The position numbers were made by a program, and so were the translations under genes. 25,230 bases of DNA from Marisimplicoccus framensis_A. GTDB lineage: Bacteria; Bacteroidota; Bacteroidia; Flavobacteriales; Flavobacteriaceae. The DNA lies in contig JBELLF010000010.1 in assembly GCA_042088875.1 (NCBI GenBank), forward strand, positions 1-25,230. Reading direction: 5' to 3'. The stretch's first letter is position 1. Every line of letters starts with the position of its first letter. A model generated the notes under the pieces. The model did no database searches and had not been told where the DNA came from. It saw only the letters and a list, made by a program, of their open reading frames with translations. This document shows positions 1-8,290 of the stretch, one piece after another.

Positions 1-10
1 AATCTAATAA

Positions 11-36
11 AAAAAGGCTCCATATGGAGCCTTTTT
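11..36. terminator. Perfect palindromic terminator hairpin
   Basis: Bases 11-36 form a perfect inverted repeat with a GGCTCC/GGAGCC core flanked by A-run and T-run, the form of a bidirectional intrinsic terminator. It lies downstream of the FAS1 gene on the - strand and of whatever + gene lies left of the window. Confidence 0.75.
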
Positions 37-45
37 AATATTATA

Positions 46-69
46 GAAAGAGCTCCTGAGAGCTCTTTC
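46..69 (-). terminator. Second hairpin behind the FAS1 gene
   Basis: A 10-bp perfect stem (GAAAGAGCTC / GAGCTCTTTC) with a four-base loop ends 25 bases beyond the FAS1 stop codon. It has no strong U-run of its own, so it may work with the neighbouring 11-36 hairpin as a double terminator or stabilise the 3' end of the mRNA. Confidence 0.5.
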
Positions 70-94
70 ATCCAAACAAAATAATTACACTCAA

Positions 95-601
95 TTATTC
101 TGGAAGCACTACATTATCAATTGCGTGTATAACTCCATTAGAAGCATCTACATCTGCAATTACAACTTTAGCTTTGTTACCATTGACATCTTTAACATAT
201 ACATTGCCTTCCCATAACTTCAGGGTTAGATTGTTACCTTGTAAAGTTGTAACACTAAACTCTCCACCGTTTTCATTGATAGCATTGACTACATCAGCAG
301 CCATAAATCTTCCAGCAACAACGTGGTAGGTAAGAATTGATTGTAAAGTTTCTTTATTCTCTGGTTTTAATAATGTTTCAATAGTACCTTCAGGTAATTT
401 GTTGAAACCATCATTAGTAGGTGCAAATACTGTAAATGGTCCTTCTGAAGAAAGAGCATCAACCAATTCACCAGCTTGAACTGCAGCAACAAGGGTAGAG
501 AAATTATCGTTAGAAACAGCAGTTTCAACAATATTCATCTCACTTAAGTTAGATGTTAGTGCAAAGCTTATAAACGAATATTTTAAAAAATTAATTAACA
601 T
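95..601 (-). CDS. Fasciclin (FAS1) domain protein
   Basis: Single FAS1 domain protein of 168 residues. The two conserved blocks are visible: an H1-type block (GPFTVFAPTNDGFNKLP, about residue 54) and an H2-type block (IADVDASNGVIHAIDNVVLP) at the C-terminus, with the YHVV motif between them. FAS1 domains are usually extracellular adhesion modules. The first 20 residues are hydrophobic but make a weak signal peptide. An alternative ATG at 538 (Met22, MNIVETAV) would give a 147-residue form that matches the usual start of bacterial single-domain FAS1 proteins, so the start is uncertain. The gene stands alone and ends in a double hairpin. The family call is firm; binding partner and localisation are not known. 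Confidence 0.9.
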   Translation of the reverse strand: MLINFLKYSFISFALTSNLSEMNIVETAVSNDNFSTLVAAVQAGELVDALSSEGPFTVFAPTNDGFNKLPEGTIETLLKPENKETLQSILTYHVVAGRFMAADVVNAINENGGEFSVTTLQGNNLTLKLWEGNVYVKDVNGNKAKVVIADVDASNGVIHAIDNVVLPE

Positions 602-668
602 ATTTATGCTTTATTTAGATTAAGCAGCAAATGTTCAATTTTTAAATATAAACCTAACACATTAAATC

Positions 669-697
669 TTGTTTAACTTTTATTTAATATATCTTTT
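669..697 (+). promoter_or_regulatory. Candidate Bacteroidota-type promoter for marC operon
   Basis: TTG at 669-671, an 18-base spacer, then TATCTTTT at 690-697, one base from the Bacteroidota -7 consensus TAnnTTTG. It sits about 80 bases upstream of the MarC start. In such AT-rich DNA near matches occur by chance, so this is only a candidate. Confidence 0.3.
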
Positions 698-778
698 AAC
701 ATAATTTTATGTGTAAAAACTATGGGTAAATGAAAATTATATCTATTAATCATATGATTATATTTATACAAAAAAACT

Positions 779-1345
779 ATGAATTTTAAAGAGATCTTTA
801 CAGCTAGCATGATTTTATTTGCTATTATTGATATAATAGGTGCTACTCCAATAGTTATTTCATTAAGGGAAAAGGTTGGTAAGATTGAATCAGAGAAAGC
901 AACTATAGTTTCAATGATAATCATGATTGGATTTCTATTTATTGGTGAAGAAATTCTAAACCTAATTGGAATTGATATTAATTCATTTGCAGTTGCTGGT
1001 TCGATTGTTATCTTTTTTATTGCACTCGAAATGGTCCTTGGTGTTACTATTTTTCAGGGAGATGCACCTGAAACTGCATCAATTGTTCCAATTGCTTTTC
1101 CTATAATTGCTGGAGCAGGTACTTTAACAACTTTGTTGTCTCTTAGAGCTGAGTATGAGCTTATAAATGTAATAATCGCAATTATCATAAATTCAATTTT
1201 TGTTTATTTAATACTAAAATCTTCTAATAAAATCGAAAGACTTTTAGGAAAAAATGGAATTGCAATCATTAGGAGAGTTTTTGGGATTATTTTACTTTCA
1301 ATATCAGTAAAGCTATTTTCGACAAATATTAGTTTAATTGTTTAA
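779..1345 (+). CDS. MarC family integral membrane protein
   Basis: A 188-residue, very hydrophobic protein with about six membrane segments, the usual size and layout of the MarC/UPF0056 family. The family signature region is seen in AFPIIAGAGTLTTLLSL (about residues 107-123), preceded by the acidic turn after VTIFQGDAPE. The molecular role of MarC proteins is unsettled: the name comes from an old link to multiple antibiotic resistance that was later withdrawn. It leads a + strand group with the DoxX-like gene 5 bases downstream and a 46-codon membrane ORF after that, which suggests one transcript. The start ATG at 779 is followed by the typical NFKEIFTASMILFAIIDIIG first helix. Confidence 0.88.
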   Translation: MNFKEIFTASMILFAIIDIIGATPIVISLREKVGKIESEKATIVSMIIMIGFLFIGEEILNLIGIDINSFAVAGSIVIFFIALEMVLGVTIFQGDAPETASIVPIAFPIIAGAGTLTTLLSLRAEYELINVIIAIIINSIFVYLILKSSNKIERLLGKNGIAIIRRVFGIILLSISVKLFSTNISLIV

Positions 1346-1350
1346 GGTTA

Positions 1351-1725
1351 ATGAGATATTTTAAGCTCATAACAATATACTTTATGTCAATCGCATACGC
1401 ATATGTTGGTGTAAGACATTTTATTGATCCTGATTTTTTTCTTGCTATAATGCCTAATTACTTAACTTTTCATCTTGAATTTGTCTATTTAACTGGTATT
1501 GCTGAAGTTGTTCTAGGTATAATGTTATTATCAAAAAAAACTAGAAAAACAGGAGCTATTGGTCTTATTATTCTTTTAATACTTGTATTCCCTGCAAATA
1601 TTCACTTAGTTCAGAGTGAATTGTCACAATCTCTACTAGGTGTTACAAAAAGCCAATCAATATATAGATTGCCTTTTCAGGGCTTATTAATATCAATAGC
1701 ATATTGGCATTCAAAAAATAATTAA
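1351..1725 (+). CDS. DoxX-like small membrane protein
   Basis: A 124-residue protein with four predicted membrane helices. The N-terminal stretch YVGVRHFIDPDFFLAIMP is typical of DoxX-like/DUF4267-type membrane proteins, as is the following helix with TGIAEVVLGIMLL. Members occur next to oxidoreductases or stress genes, but their biochemistry is mostly unknown. It begins 5 bases after the MarC stop and is followed after 8 bases by another membrane ORF, so it is probably co-transcribed with both. Length agrees with the family. No catalytic residues can be proposed. Confidence 0.8.
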   Translation: MRYFKLITIYFMSIAYAYVGVRHFIDPDFFLAIMPNYLTFHLEFVYLTGIAEVVLGIMLLSKKTRKTGAIGLIILLILVFPANIHLVQSELSQSLLGVTKSQSIYRLPFQGLLISIAYWHSKNN

Positions 1726-1733
1726 ATTTAGTA

Positions 1734-1874
1734 ATGAAAAAGCTTTTTAAGTGGCATGAAAAAATGATTGAAAAGGTAACTAAAGAATTTAACCTCACTA
1801 GATATCAAATATTAATTCTGACCTGGCTTGAAGGTATTTTAATTGGAGTTCTTTTATGTAGATTTGTTTTCTAG
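1734..1874 (+). CDS. Small membrane protein, 46 residues
   Basis: ATG at 1734 opens a 46-residue reading frame that begins MKKLFKWHEKMIEK and contains one strong hydrophobic helix (QILILTWLEGILIGVLLC) near its end. It is too short for routine calling. It starts 8 bases after the DoxX-like stop, has a charged amphipathic N-terminal half and a TM-like C-terminal half, and ends exactly at the dapF stop, sharing a CTAG palindrome with it. I do not recognise the family. The amphipathic-then-TM pattern and tight operon position favour a real microprotein. Confidence 0.6.
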   Translation: MKKLFKWHEKMIEKVTKEFNLTRYQILILTWLEGILIGVLLCRFVF

Positions 1875-2650
1875 ATATCAATAATACCTTCAAAAACTAA
1901 TTTAGCTGGACCTGTAATATTAATTTCTGAAAACTTTTTACCAGTCTTTAAAAACTTAACTTCTAGATCTCCACCTAAACATTTCATTTTTATTTTATTG
2001 CTTGTAGTTTTACCAGTATAGTTCATGCAGATAGCTGATGCAGTCGATCCAGTACCGCATGCTCTTGTTTCATCTTCAACTCCTCTCTCATAAGTTCTTA
2101 TTTTAAATACCTTATCTGAAACTCGCTCAACAAAATTTACATTTACGCCTTCTTTTTTATAATAATCATTATATCTAATAGATCTTCCAGCATTCTTTAC
2201 ATCTAATTCATCTGTATTTATTGATTCAACGACAAGATGAGGTGATCCAGTATCCATCCAAATTCCATATTCATTTTCAATAATGCTAGAATTTAATTTC
2301 ATTTGCATGGTAATTAACTCATCACTAATCACTTCTGCTTTATGAATTCCGTCAAAAGCTTCAAAGACCGTTTTTTTATTAATTATATTATTTCTGTAAG
2401 CATGAAGAATTGCGCATCTAGATCCATTTCCACAAAGAGATCCTAGATTACCATCTGAAGTATAATGAAGAATTTCAAAATCTGTTTTAACTGATTTTTT
2501 TATCAATATCAAACCATCCGCTCCTATACCAATATTTCTATTGCAAAGCTTATAAATTTGAGATTTTGTTAAACAGAGATTAATTTCTCTATTATCTATA
2601 ATAACAAAGTCATTACCAGCACCATTATACTTTGAAAAGCTAATTTTCAT
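1871..2650 (-). CDS. dapF: Diaminopimelate epimerase
   Basis: DapF interconverts LL- and meso-2,6-diaminopimelate in the cytoplasm, a late step towards lysine and the peptidoglycan cross-linking residue. Both catalytic cysteines are in their motifs: Cys73 in SLCGNGSRC and Cys198 in ETRACGTGST. The N-terminal block FSKYNGAGNDFVIIDN is canonical, and 259 residues is the normal length. It is the last gene of a - strand run behind a DUF2892 gene (36 bases upstream) and a YdjC-like deacetylase. Its TAG stop lies in a CTAG palindrome that also supplies the stop of the convergent + strand ORF, so the two transcripts overlap at their 3' ends. Confidence 0.97.
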   Translation of the reverse strand: MKISFSKYNGAGNDFVIIDNREINLCLTKSQIYKLCNRNIGIGADGLILIKKSVKTDFEILHYTSDGNLGSLCGNGSRCAILHAYRNNIINKKTVFEAFDGIHKAEVISDELITMQMKLNSSIIENEYGIWMDTGSPHLVVESINTDELDVKNAGRSIRYNDYYKKEGVNVNFVERVSDKVFKIRTYERGVEDETRACGTGSTASAICMNYTGKTTSNKIKMKCLGGDLEVKFLKTGKKFSEINITGPAKLVFEGIIDI

Positions 2651-2686
2651 TAATGCGCAAAAGTAAGTAAAATATGTCTTAAAAAA

Positions 2687-2911
2687 CTATTTTCCGTTTT
2701 GAATTGGATCAGAGTTTGGCATAATTTTATTTAGTATAAAATATACAGGACAAAATTTAGTAAATGGACTTACTATTTGAAGTAATCCTGTACCAATTAC
2801 TATCCATAAAAAGTCAAAATTTCCTGTTAAATAACTTAAACCAACTCCAGTTAAATAAAGTAAACCTACTAATGCATCGTGAGCTCTTACCTTAGAAATA
2901 TTTTTTTCCAT
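2687..2911 (-). CDS. DUF2892 (YgaP-like TM domain) protein
   Basis: A 74-residue protein with two hydrophobic helices and the DUF2892 pattern: charged start EKNISKVRAHDALVG, first helix LLYLTGVGLSYL, second helix FLWIVIGTGLLQIV, then the short loop with FCPVYFILN. This domain often anchors or accompanies rhodanese-like enzymes. No rhodanese is adjacent here; one lies about 10 kb away. It sits between the YdjC-like deacetylase (41 bases upstream) and dapF (36 bases downstream), on the same strand and probably on the same mRNA. Function unknown. Confidence 0.85.
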   Translation of the reverse strand: MEKNISKVRAHDALVGLLYLTGVGLSYLTGNFDFLWIVIGTGLLQIVSPFTKFCPVYFILNKIMPNSDPIQNGK

Positions 2912-2952
2912 TTTTTTAATATTTGGGTTATATATAAATTTATAAAATAATT

Positions 2953-3945
2953 TTATTTATTGTAGATAATTTTACGAATTTCTCCCCAATTAACAAGTTT
3001 TATTCCTTCGTCCTTTAATAGCTTTTTTATCTCTTTAGAGTTAAATACATCATAGTCAAGCTGTCGCCAAAGTGAACCATATTCTGGATGGTCTATGGTT
3101 ACACCCTTAAGTTCTTCGTTATCATATCCTAGATGGAGAAGAAACACGTTTAGACCTGGTTGTAAAGATTTAATTTTGTTTGAATATAATTTATACCAAT
3201 CTTCATATTTATAATTATCGTCAACTATAACTGAACTAGCTAGCTCTTCTCCATAAGCTGCTTCTAAAAAAGTTCTATCTGCACCTGGGTATAGCATGTA
3301 GATGTCATTTACTGGAACTATATAATCAGGCATTGGAAAATTATCATCAAATAGATTTAAAGCCCTTGATTTGGTTACCATAGAGACAAGTTTGTTTTTA
3401 TGCCCAACTTCGATATATACTCTCCAAAGGTTTTTATTTACTGCAAGTGCACCCATATGAGTATCAATATGAGTAGGATTTAAACCAATCTGTCTAGAAA
3501 AATCAATTTGCGCTTGAAGTTCTTTCCTAACTTCATCTGGATTAGCGTTAATGTTAACATCACTTGTATTGTCATAGAATTCATTATCTTCATTTAAAAG
3601 AGAACTTATTTCGTTAGATGATGAGACTCCATTCCATTTGTAATTTTTCCATTCAGCTGTTAATGTTAAATGTAATCCTATATCATAATTTGGATTTTCT
3701 TTGTGAAATACAGCAACCTCTTTAATCCATGGTGATGGAATCATTGCACTCCCTGAATTAATTGCATTATTCTTGTAACCATCAAAAGATGCAATATTAA
3801 CTGAATGAGATACCCCTATGTCATCTCCATGAATAATTAATAGTTTAGCATCTTTTTCATAACCTAGTTTTTCTGCGATATTGTCTATCTGGGCATGAGA
3901 ATTTATAAATAATATCAAAGAGATTATTAAAGCAAAGTTTTTCAT
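2953..3945 (-). CDS. Secreted YdjC/ChbG-like carbohydrate deacetylase
   Basis: A 330-residue protein with a cleavable signal peptide (MKNFALIISLILFINSHAQ). The YdjC/ChbG family removes N-acetyl groups from oligosaccharides such as chito-oligosaccharides, using a metal. Metal and catalytic residues are visible: IIHGDDIGVSHS (Asp41-Asp42), the GLHLTLT block (His92) and THIDTHMG (His159, Asp161, His163). The export signal is notable, because E. coli ChbG is cytoplasmic; here the enzyme should act in the periplasm or outside. It heads the run towards DUF2892 and dapF and diverges from the isoaspartyl peptidase gene with a 53-base gap. Family assignment is firm; the exact substrate is inferred. 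Confidence 0.85.
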   Translation of the reverse strand: MKNFALIISLILFINSHAQIDNIAEKLGYEKDAKLLIIHGDDIGVSHSVNIASFDGYKNNAINSGSAMIPSPWIKEVAVFHKENPNYDIGLHLTLTAEWKNYKWNGVSSSNEISSLLNEDNEFYDNTSDVNINANPDEVRKELQAQIDFSRQIGLNPTHIDTHMGALAVNKNLWRVYIEVGHKNKLVSMVTKSRALNLFDDNFPMPDYIVPVNDIYMLYPGADRTFLEAAYGEELASSVIVDDNYKYEDWYKLYSNKIKSLQPGLNVFLLHLGYDNEELKGVTIDHPEYGSLWRQLDYDVFNSKEIKKLLKDEGIKLVNWGEIRKIIYNK

Positions 3946-3952
3946 AATTGTA

Positions 3953-3983
3953 TTGATTTATAACATAATATAAGTATATTTTG
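3953..3983 (+). promoter_or_regulatory. Candidate promoter for the isoaspartyl peptidase gene
   Basis: TTG at 3953-3955, 19 bases of spacer, and TATATTTTG at 3975-3983, close to the Bacteroidota -33/-7 pattern (the -7 box has one extra base relative to TAnnTTTG). It lies 15 bases before the ATG at 3999, implying a very short leader. Confidence 0.3.
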
Positions 3984-3998
3984 GATAAATACATTTTT

Positions 3999-4988
3999 AT
4001 GAAAAAACTATTCATATTTCTATATTTTCTTTTATTAACATCATGCTCAATTGAGTCAAGTGAAAATAAAATAGGAATCGTAATTCATGGTGGAGCTGGA
4101 ACTATTCTTAAAGAGAACATGACTCAAGAATTAGAGAATTCTTATATAATTAAATTAGAAGAAGCTGTAACGGCTGGATATGAAATTTTAAAAAATGGTG
4201 GATCGAGTAAAGATGCAGTAGAAAGAGCAATAAGAGTTATGGAAGATTCACCCCTTTTTAATGCAGGCGTTGGTGCTGTTTTAACTAATGATGAAAGGGT
4301 AAGTCTTGATGCATCATTTATGGATGGTGAGAGTCTTAATGCTGGGGCAATAGCAGGATCTAGCTATATTAAAAATCCAATATCTGCTGCAATTGCTGTA
4401 ATGGAAATGTCTCCTCATGTTTTGTTATCTTCAAAAGGTGCTGATGACTTTGCTATTGAGAAGGGAATTGATACTGTTGCAAACTCATACTTTATAACTG
4501 AAAGGAGGCTAAAGTCACTGAGAAGACTAAAGGATAAAAATGTTTCATTTAAAGATCCTTTTATAAAAGACTCTAAATATGGAACTGTAGGTTCAGTTGC
4601 TATTGATATAAATGGAAATATATCTGCGGGAACATCAACTGGTGGTACTACAAACAAAATTTGGGGAAGGATAGGGGATGTGCCAATAATAGGAGCAGGA
4701 AACTATGCAAATAATGAATGTTGTGGAATTTCTGCAACAGGATGGGGTGAGCATTTTATAAGAAATGTTGTTGCTTATGATATAGCTGCTCAAATAATTT
4801 ATAAAAATGAAAACATTAAAGTTGCATCAAAAAAATCTCTAGATAAAGTTAAATCTACAGGAGGAGATGGTGGAGTAATTGGTCTTGATAAGAATGGAAA
4901 TGTTGCAATGGAATTTAACACAGCAGGAATGTATAGGGCTCATATTGATAATGAGGGTAAAATTACAATTAAAATCTACAAAGATTAA
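3999..4988 (+). CDS. Lipoprotein isoaspartyl peptidase/L-asparaginase
   Basis: A plant-type asparaginase (Ntn hydrolase, family T2) that cleaves isoaspartyl dipeptides and asparagine after self-processing into two chains. ATG at 3999 is preferred over the in-frame TTG at 3981, because it opens directly into a lipoprotein signal (MKKLFIFLYFLLLTSC, Cys16). The IVIHGGAGT block is at about residue 28. The autocleavage site precedes Thr196 in KYGTVGSVA, followed by the substrate-binding GTSTGGTTNK. At 329 residues it is full length. It converges on the penicillin acylase gene, also an Ntn-hydrolase lipoprotein, and shares a TTAA palindrome with it as the stop of both. A periplasmic or outer-membrane role in peptide scavenging is likely. 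Confidence 0.92.
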   Translation: MKKLFIFLYFLLLTSCSIESSENKIGIVIHGGAGTILKENMTQELENSYIIKLEEAVTAGYEILKNGGSSKDAVERAIRVMEDSPLFNAGVGAVLTNDERVSLDASFMDGESLNAGAIAGSSYIKNPISAAIAVMEMSPHVLLSSKGADDFAIEKGIDTVANSYFITERRLKSLRRLKDKNVSFKDPFIKDSKYGTVGSVAIDINGNISAGTSTGGTTNKIWGRIGDVPIIGAGNYANNECCGISATGWGEHFIRNVVAYDIAAQIIYKNENIKVASKKSLDKVKSTGGDGGVIGLDKNGNVAMEFNTAGMYRAHIDNEGKITIKIYKD

Positions 4989-7330
4989 TTCTTTGGTTTA
5001 AATACTGTTCTATCGCTAAGGTTTAAAAGAATTTTGGACTTTGAAAACAAAAGTGGAAAGTATATATCATTTGCCCAATCTTCGTATAAATTGTCATAAA
5101 ATTTACTGTCAGGATCTCCTGATTGACCAGGAGAATTTGTTGCAAAGCTATTGTCCCAATTTCCAGTATCAATCATTACTCTAAAACTACCCCCTGATCT
5201 TTGATTAAACGAGTTAGAAGTTGATCCTGGTGTATATCCATCACCTCCTCTTGGATATGATTTTAATCCAATGATTTCCCTAATCGAATCATTTACAACT
5301 TTTTCTAATGGGTGATATATTTTGACATGTTTGAAATCTTTCTGACCATAAACCCAATTATCAGGATTTTCTCCAAATTTTTCTTTTAAATTATCTATAG
5401 AAGAATTAAAGGTTTGGTTCAAAAGTTCTTTTCTATCTTTAGCATTCATTTTAGAAATTTTATCAATTACTGTGAAAAGCTGCATTGAAATGTAGTTTTT
5501 CACCTTTTCTGGTATGAATTTCTTATTTATTTCTTGAATTAGCTGATTCTGCCATTCAATATATATTCCAGCCTCAATTGATGATTTTGATAGTTTTTTA
5601 TCCCATTTCTCAAGCATAGAAAAGTATTCGATATTATTAAAGATAAGTCCAGTTGAAAGATTTATGATTTGTTCAGAAGGAATCGAATAATAATCAACTT
5701 GTAGTTCAAGCATTTCTTTTATATTAAATTTCTCTTTACTCTCAATAACTCTAGTTATTCTCTCACCTCTATAAGGGTCTGCCCAGTCAAATCCTATAGC
5801 CTCCCATTTATTATAATCATCAGTTGTTACATTTTGATTTGCTGTAGATATATATCCTATTTCTGGATTATATAGGTTAGGTTTTTCTTTTATTGGCAGA
5901 TACCCTTCCCACTTATAACTACCTTCACCACTAACTGGAACCATTCCACTATGAGTTTTTCTAATTGGAGCTATTCCAACAGCTTGCCATCCTATATCTC
6001 CATACTTATCAGCCCAGACCATATTCTCCCCTGGAATATTAAAATAAGTACAGGCCTCTCTAAATTCATCCCAAGATTTAGCTTGATCTATTCTAAGAGA
6101 TGCTAAGTAAGGTGACCCTCCAATTTCTGACCATCCATTTTTGACTGCATAAGCTTTATTTCTTTTAGTATCTATAAAGGTTACTGGACCATGAACTGAA
6201 TAAAAAAGATTAACATCAACTTCCTCAGTTCCTTTGACTCTAATTTTCTCTTCTATGATCTCAAACTCATTCCACTGACCATTATAAAAATATTGGTAAG
6301 AGTTTCTAGGGTTAAGATCATAAATATATAAGTCCTCTGCATCAGTCCTAAAAACTGTTAAGCCCCATGCTCCAATGCCATTGTGTCCAATTGAAATTCC
6401 TGGTATTTCCGGTTCACCTCCTCCGATGACGTTCCATCCTGGTGCTACCAGATGTGCCATATATCTTAAGGAAGGATTTGATAGAGACCTATGTGGATCA
6501 TTAGCTAAAATAGGAGAGTTTGACACAGATTTTTCAGCTGATATTGCCCAGTTATTACTTCCAATAGAGTATTTATCATTTATCATATCTTCTTGAAAAA
6601 TATCTACAACCTTATCTTCATTTCTGTATTTTTCTAATATGTATTTTTCTTTAAATTCAATAGGGTCTCTATATGCGTCATATAATCTCAAGATATCTTG
6701 TTTTAAGTCCTCATAAGTAATATCATCAGGTAGTTTTAGTGATGGCTCTTTAGGGTGAAACCACAGTAAATCTTTAACTAGATCTTCCCCGATTAGGGAA
6801 ACTGCTCTACCTATGTTTAACTCTTCTTGAATATTTCCTAGAAGTCCCTGATGTCTTGAGATAACAACTTCATTGGTCCAAGATTCTGGTTTAATATCTA
6901 AAATATCAAATTCAATGGGTAATAAATCAGGATTAGCATTAACCTCTTCAATGTACTTGTTTACTCCGGACACAAATGAAGAGACTATTTCAAAACCATC
7001 TTCATGATAATGATTTAATTCATCTTTGATATCTCCTCTAAACTTGAATAATCTTGTTCCTATATCTCTCTCAATTTCATCTACACCAAATATTTCTGAA
7101 ACAGTTCCTGTAGCTTGTCTTCTCCATATTTCAAATTGAAATAATCTGTCTTTTGCAGCCAAATATCCCTGCATAAAGAAAAGATCATTTTGGTTATTTG
7201 CATAGATATGGTTTATTCCATAATTATCTCTTATAACTTCAACCTCATCTAATATTCCACCTAATTCTATAGAATTTGAACATGATAATATAAGAGCTAA
7301 TATCGAAAGTAAAAGTGGTTTTTTTAACAT
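4985..7330 (-). CDS. Penicillin acylase family lipoprotein
   Basis: A 781-residue member of the penicillin amidase family (Ntn hydrolase, S45), made as a precursor that cuts itself into alpha and beta chains. The lipoprotein signal is LALILSC (Cys17). The alpha-chain start EVIRDNYGINHIYA is typical, as is FFMQGYLAAKDRLFQ. The predicted nucleophile is Ser258 in SIGSNNWAIS, with NDPHRSLSNPS and the TGNWDNS/NSPGQSGDPDS end region conserved. The family hydrolyses amide bonds in acyl-amino compounds, including N-acyl homoserine lactones in some bacteria, so quorum quenching is possible but unproven. It begins 19 bases after the histone-deacetylase-like gene, so the two probably form an operon. Confidence 0.9.
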   Translation of the reverse strand: MLKKPLLLSILALILSCSNSIELGGILDEVEVIRDNYGINHIYANNQNDLFFMQGYLAAKDRLFQFEIWRRQATGTVSEIFGVDEIERDIGTRLFKFRGDIKDELNHYHEDGFEIVSSFVSGVNKYIEEVNANPDLLPIEFDILDIKPESWTNEVVISRHQGLLGNIQEELNIGRAVSLIGEDLVKDLLWFHPKEPSLKLPDDITYEDLKQDILRLYDAYRDPIEFKEKYILEKYRNEDKVVDIFQEDMINDKYSIGSNNWAISAEKSVSNSPILANDPHRSLSNPSLRYMAHLVAPGWNVIGGGEPEIPGISIGHNGIGAWGLTVFRTDAEDLYIYDLNPRNSYQYFYNGQWNEFEIIEEKIRVKGTEEVDVNLFYSVHGPVTFIDTKRNKAYAVKNGWSEIGGSPYLASLRIDQAKSWDEFREACTYFNIPGENMVWADKYGDIGWQAVGIAPIRKTHSGMVPVSGEGSYKWEGYLPIKEKPNLYNPEIGYISTANQNVTTDDYNKWEAIGFDWADPYRGERITRVIESKEKFNIKEMLELQVDYYSIPSEQIINLSTGLIFNNIEYFSMLEKWDKKLSKSSIEAGIYIEWQNQLIQEINKKFIPEKVKNYISMQLFTVIDKISKMNAKDRKELLNQTFNSSIDNLKEKFGENPDNWVYGQKDFKHVKIYHPLEKVVNDSIREIIGLKSYPRGGDGYTPGSTSNSFNQRSGGSFRVMIDTGNWDNSFATNSPGQSGDPDSKFYDNLYEDWANDIYFPLLFSKSKILLNLSDRTVFKPKN

Positions 7331-7349
7331 AATTATTTATTTCAATTTA

Positions 7350-8252
7350 TTAAAAATAAATTTCTTGTGCCAATCTAAAAGTATTGGAGTGTGCTTCAAT
7401 TATATTCTTTAGAACCTCTGAATATCCACCACCCATAGATACTTGAACAGGTATTGAGTTTTTTTTGCACAATTCTAAAATAAATTTATCTCTTTCTTTA
7501 CATCCATTTATTGATAAACCAAGCCTACCTAATTTATCATTGCTAAGAACATCAACACCTGATAAGTAAAAAATAAAATCTGGTTTAAAATTGTCAATAG
7601 CATTAGGTATAATATCTTTTAATTTCTTTAAATAGGATTGATCGTCAGTATTATCATCAAGTTCCAGATCAATATCACTTTTTTCTTTTCTAAACGGGTA
7701 GTTTTTTTTTCCATGAAAAGATATTGTGAATACTTTATCGTTTTTAGAGAAAATTGATGCAGTACCGTTTCCTTGATGAACATCAAGATCAATTATCATG
7801 ACCTTTTTTACCAGTTCTTTATTAATAAGATAGTTTGCAGCAACAGCTTGGTCGTTTAACATGCAAAATGCTTCTCCTCGATTGTAAAATGCATGATGAG
7901 TTCCCCCTGCAATATTCATTGATATTCCATGTTTAATTGAGTAATGTACACATTCAATTGTACCTTGGGCAATAACCATTTCTCTTTCAATAAGTTCTTT
8001 GCTGAGAGGAAAACCAATCTCTCTTATCTCTTTTTTTGATAGTTTAAGATTTTTTAATCTTTCGAAATATTCTTGTTTATGTGTTTTTAAAACAATTTTA
8101 TCTGAAATAATTCCAGGTTCAAAAAAATTATCAAAGGAACAAGTATTTTCTCTAATTAACTGTTCAGGAATAAGCTCATATTTAATCATTGGAAACCTGT
8201 GGTTCTCTTCAAGTGGGTGTATGTAATTTTGGTTGAAAGCAATTTTGAGCAT
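7350..8252 (-). CDS. Histone deacetylase family hydrolase
   Basis: A 300-residue cytoplasmic protein of the HDAC/acetylpolyamine amidohydrolase superfamily, of the compact class-IV-like type. The active site is complete: tandem His119-His120 in AGGTHHAF, zinc ligands Asp157 and His159 in DLDVHQGNGT, and Asp234 in SGVDVL, with the GGGYS block near the end. Bacterial members remove acetyl groups from polyamines, acetoin-pathway proteins or unknown small amides. It precedes the penicillin acylase lipoprotein by 19 bases. Its start lies only 11 bases beyond the hairpin that ends the upstream gene, so its promoter is either inside or upstream of that terminator, or it depends on read-through. Confidence 0.9.
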   Translation of the reverse strand: MLKIAFNQNYIHPLEENHRFPMIKYELIPEQLIRENTCSFDNFFEPGIISDKIVLKTHKQEYFERLKNLKLSKKEIREIGFPLSKELIEREMVIAQGTIECVHYSIKHGISMNIAGGTHHAFYNRGEAFCMLNDQAVAANYLINKELVKKVMIIDLDVHQGNGTASIFSKNDKVFTISFHGKKNYPFRKEKSDIDLELDDNTDDQSYLKKLKDIIPNAIDNFKPDFIFYLSGVDVLSNDKLGRLGLSINGCKERDKFILELCKKNSIPVQVSMGGGYSEVLKNIIEAHSNTFRLAQEIYF

Positions 8253-8263
8253 ATTTAAATATA

Positions 8264-8290
8264 AAAAAAGGCCTCAAAAGAGGCCTAAAA
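8264..8290 (-). terminator. Terminator behind the secreted paralogue pair
   Basis: Stem AGGCCTC/GAGGCCT (8269-8275 with 8280-8286) around an AAAA loop, followed on the - strand by a run of seven Ts. It closes the 8314-9809 gene pair and lies just upstream of the HDAC-like gene. Confidence 0.85.

Noticed and set aside
4415..4657. Opposite-strand ORF inside the asparaginase gene
   Set aside because: Lies wholly within a well-supported conserved gene; a shadow frame with no family resemblance.
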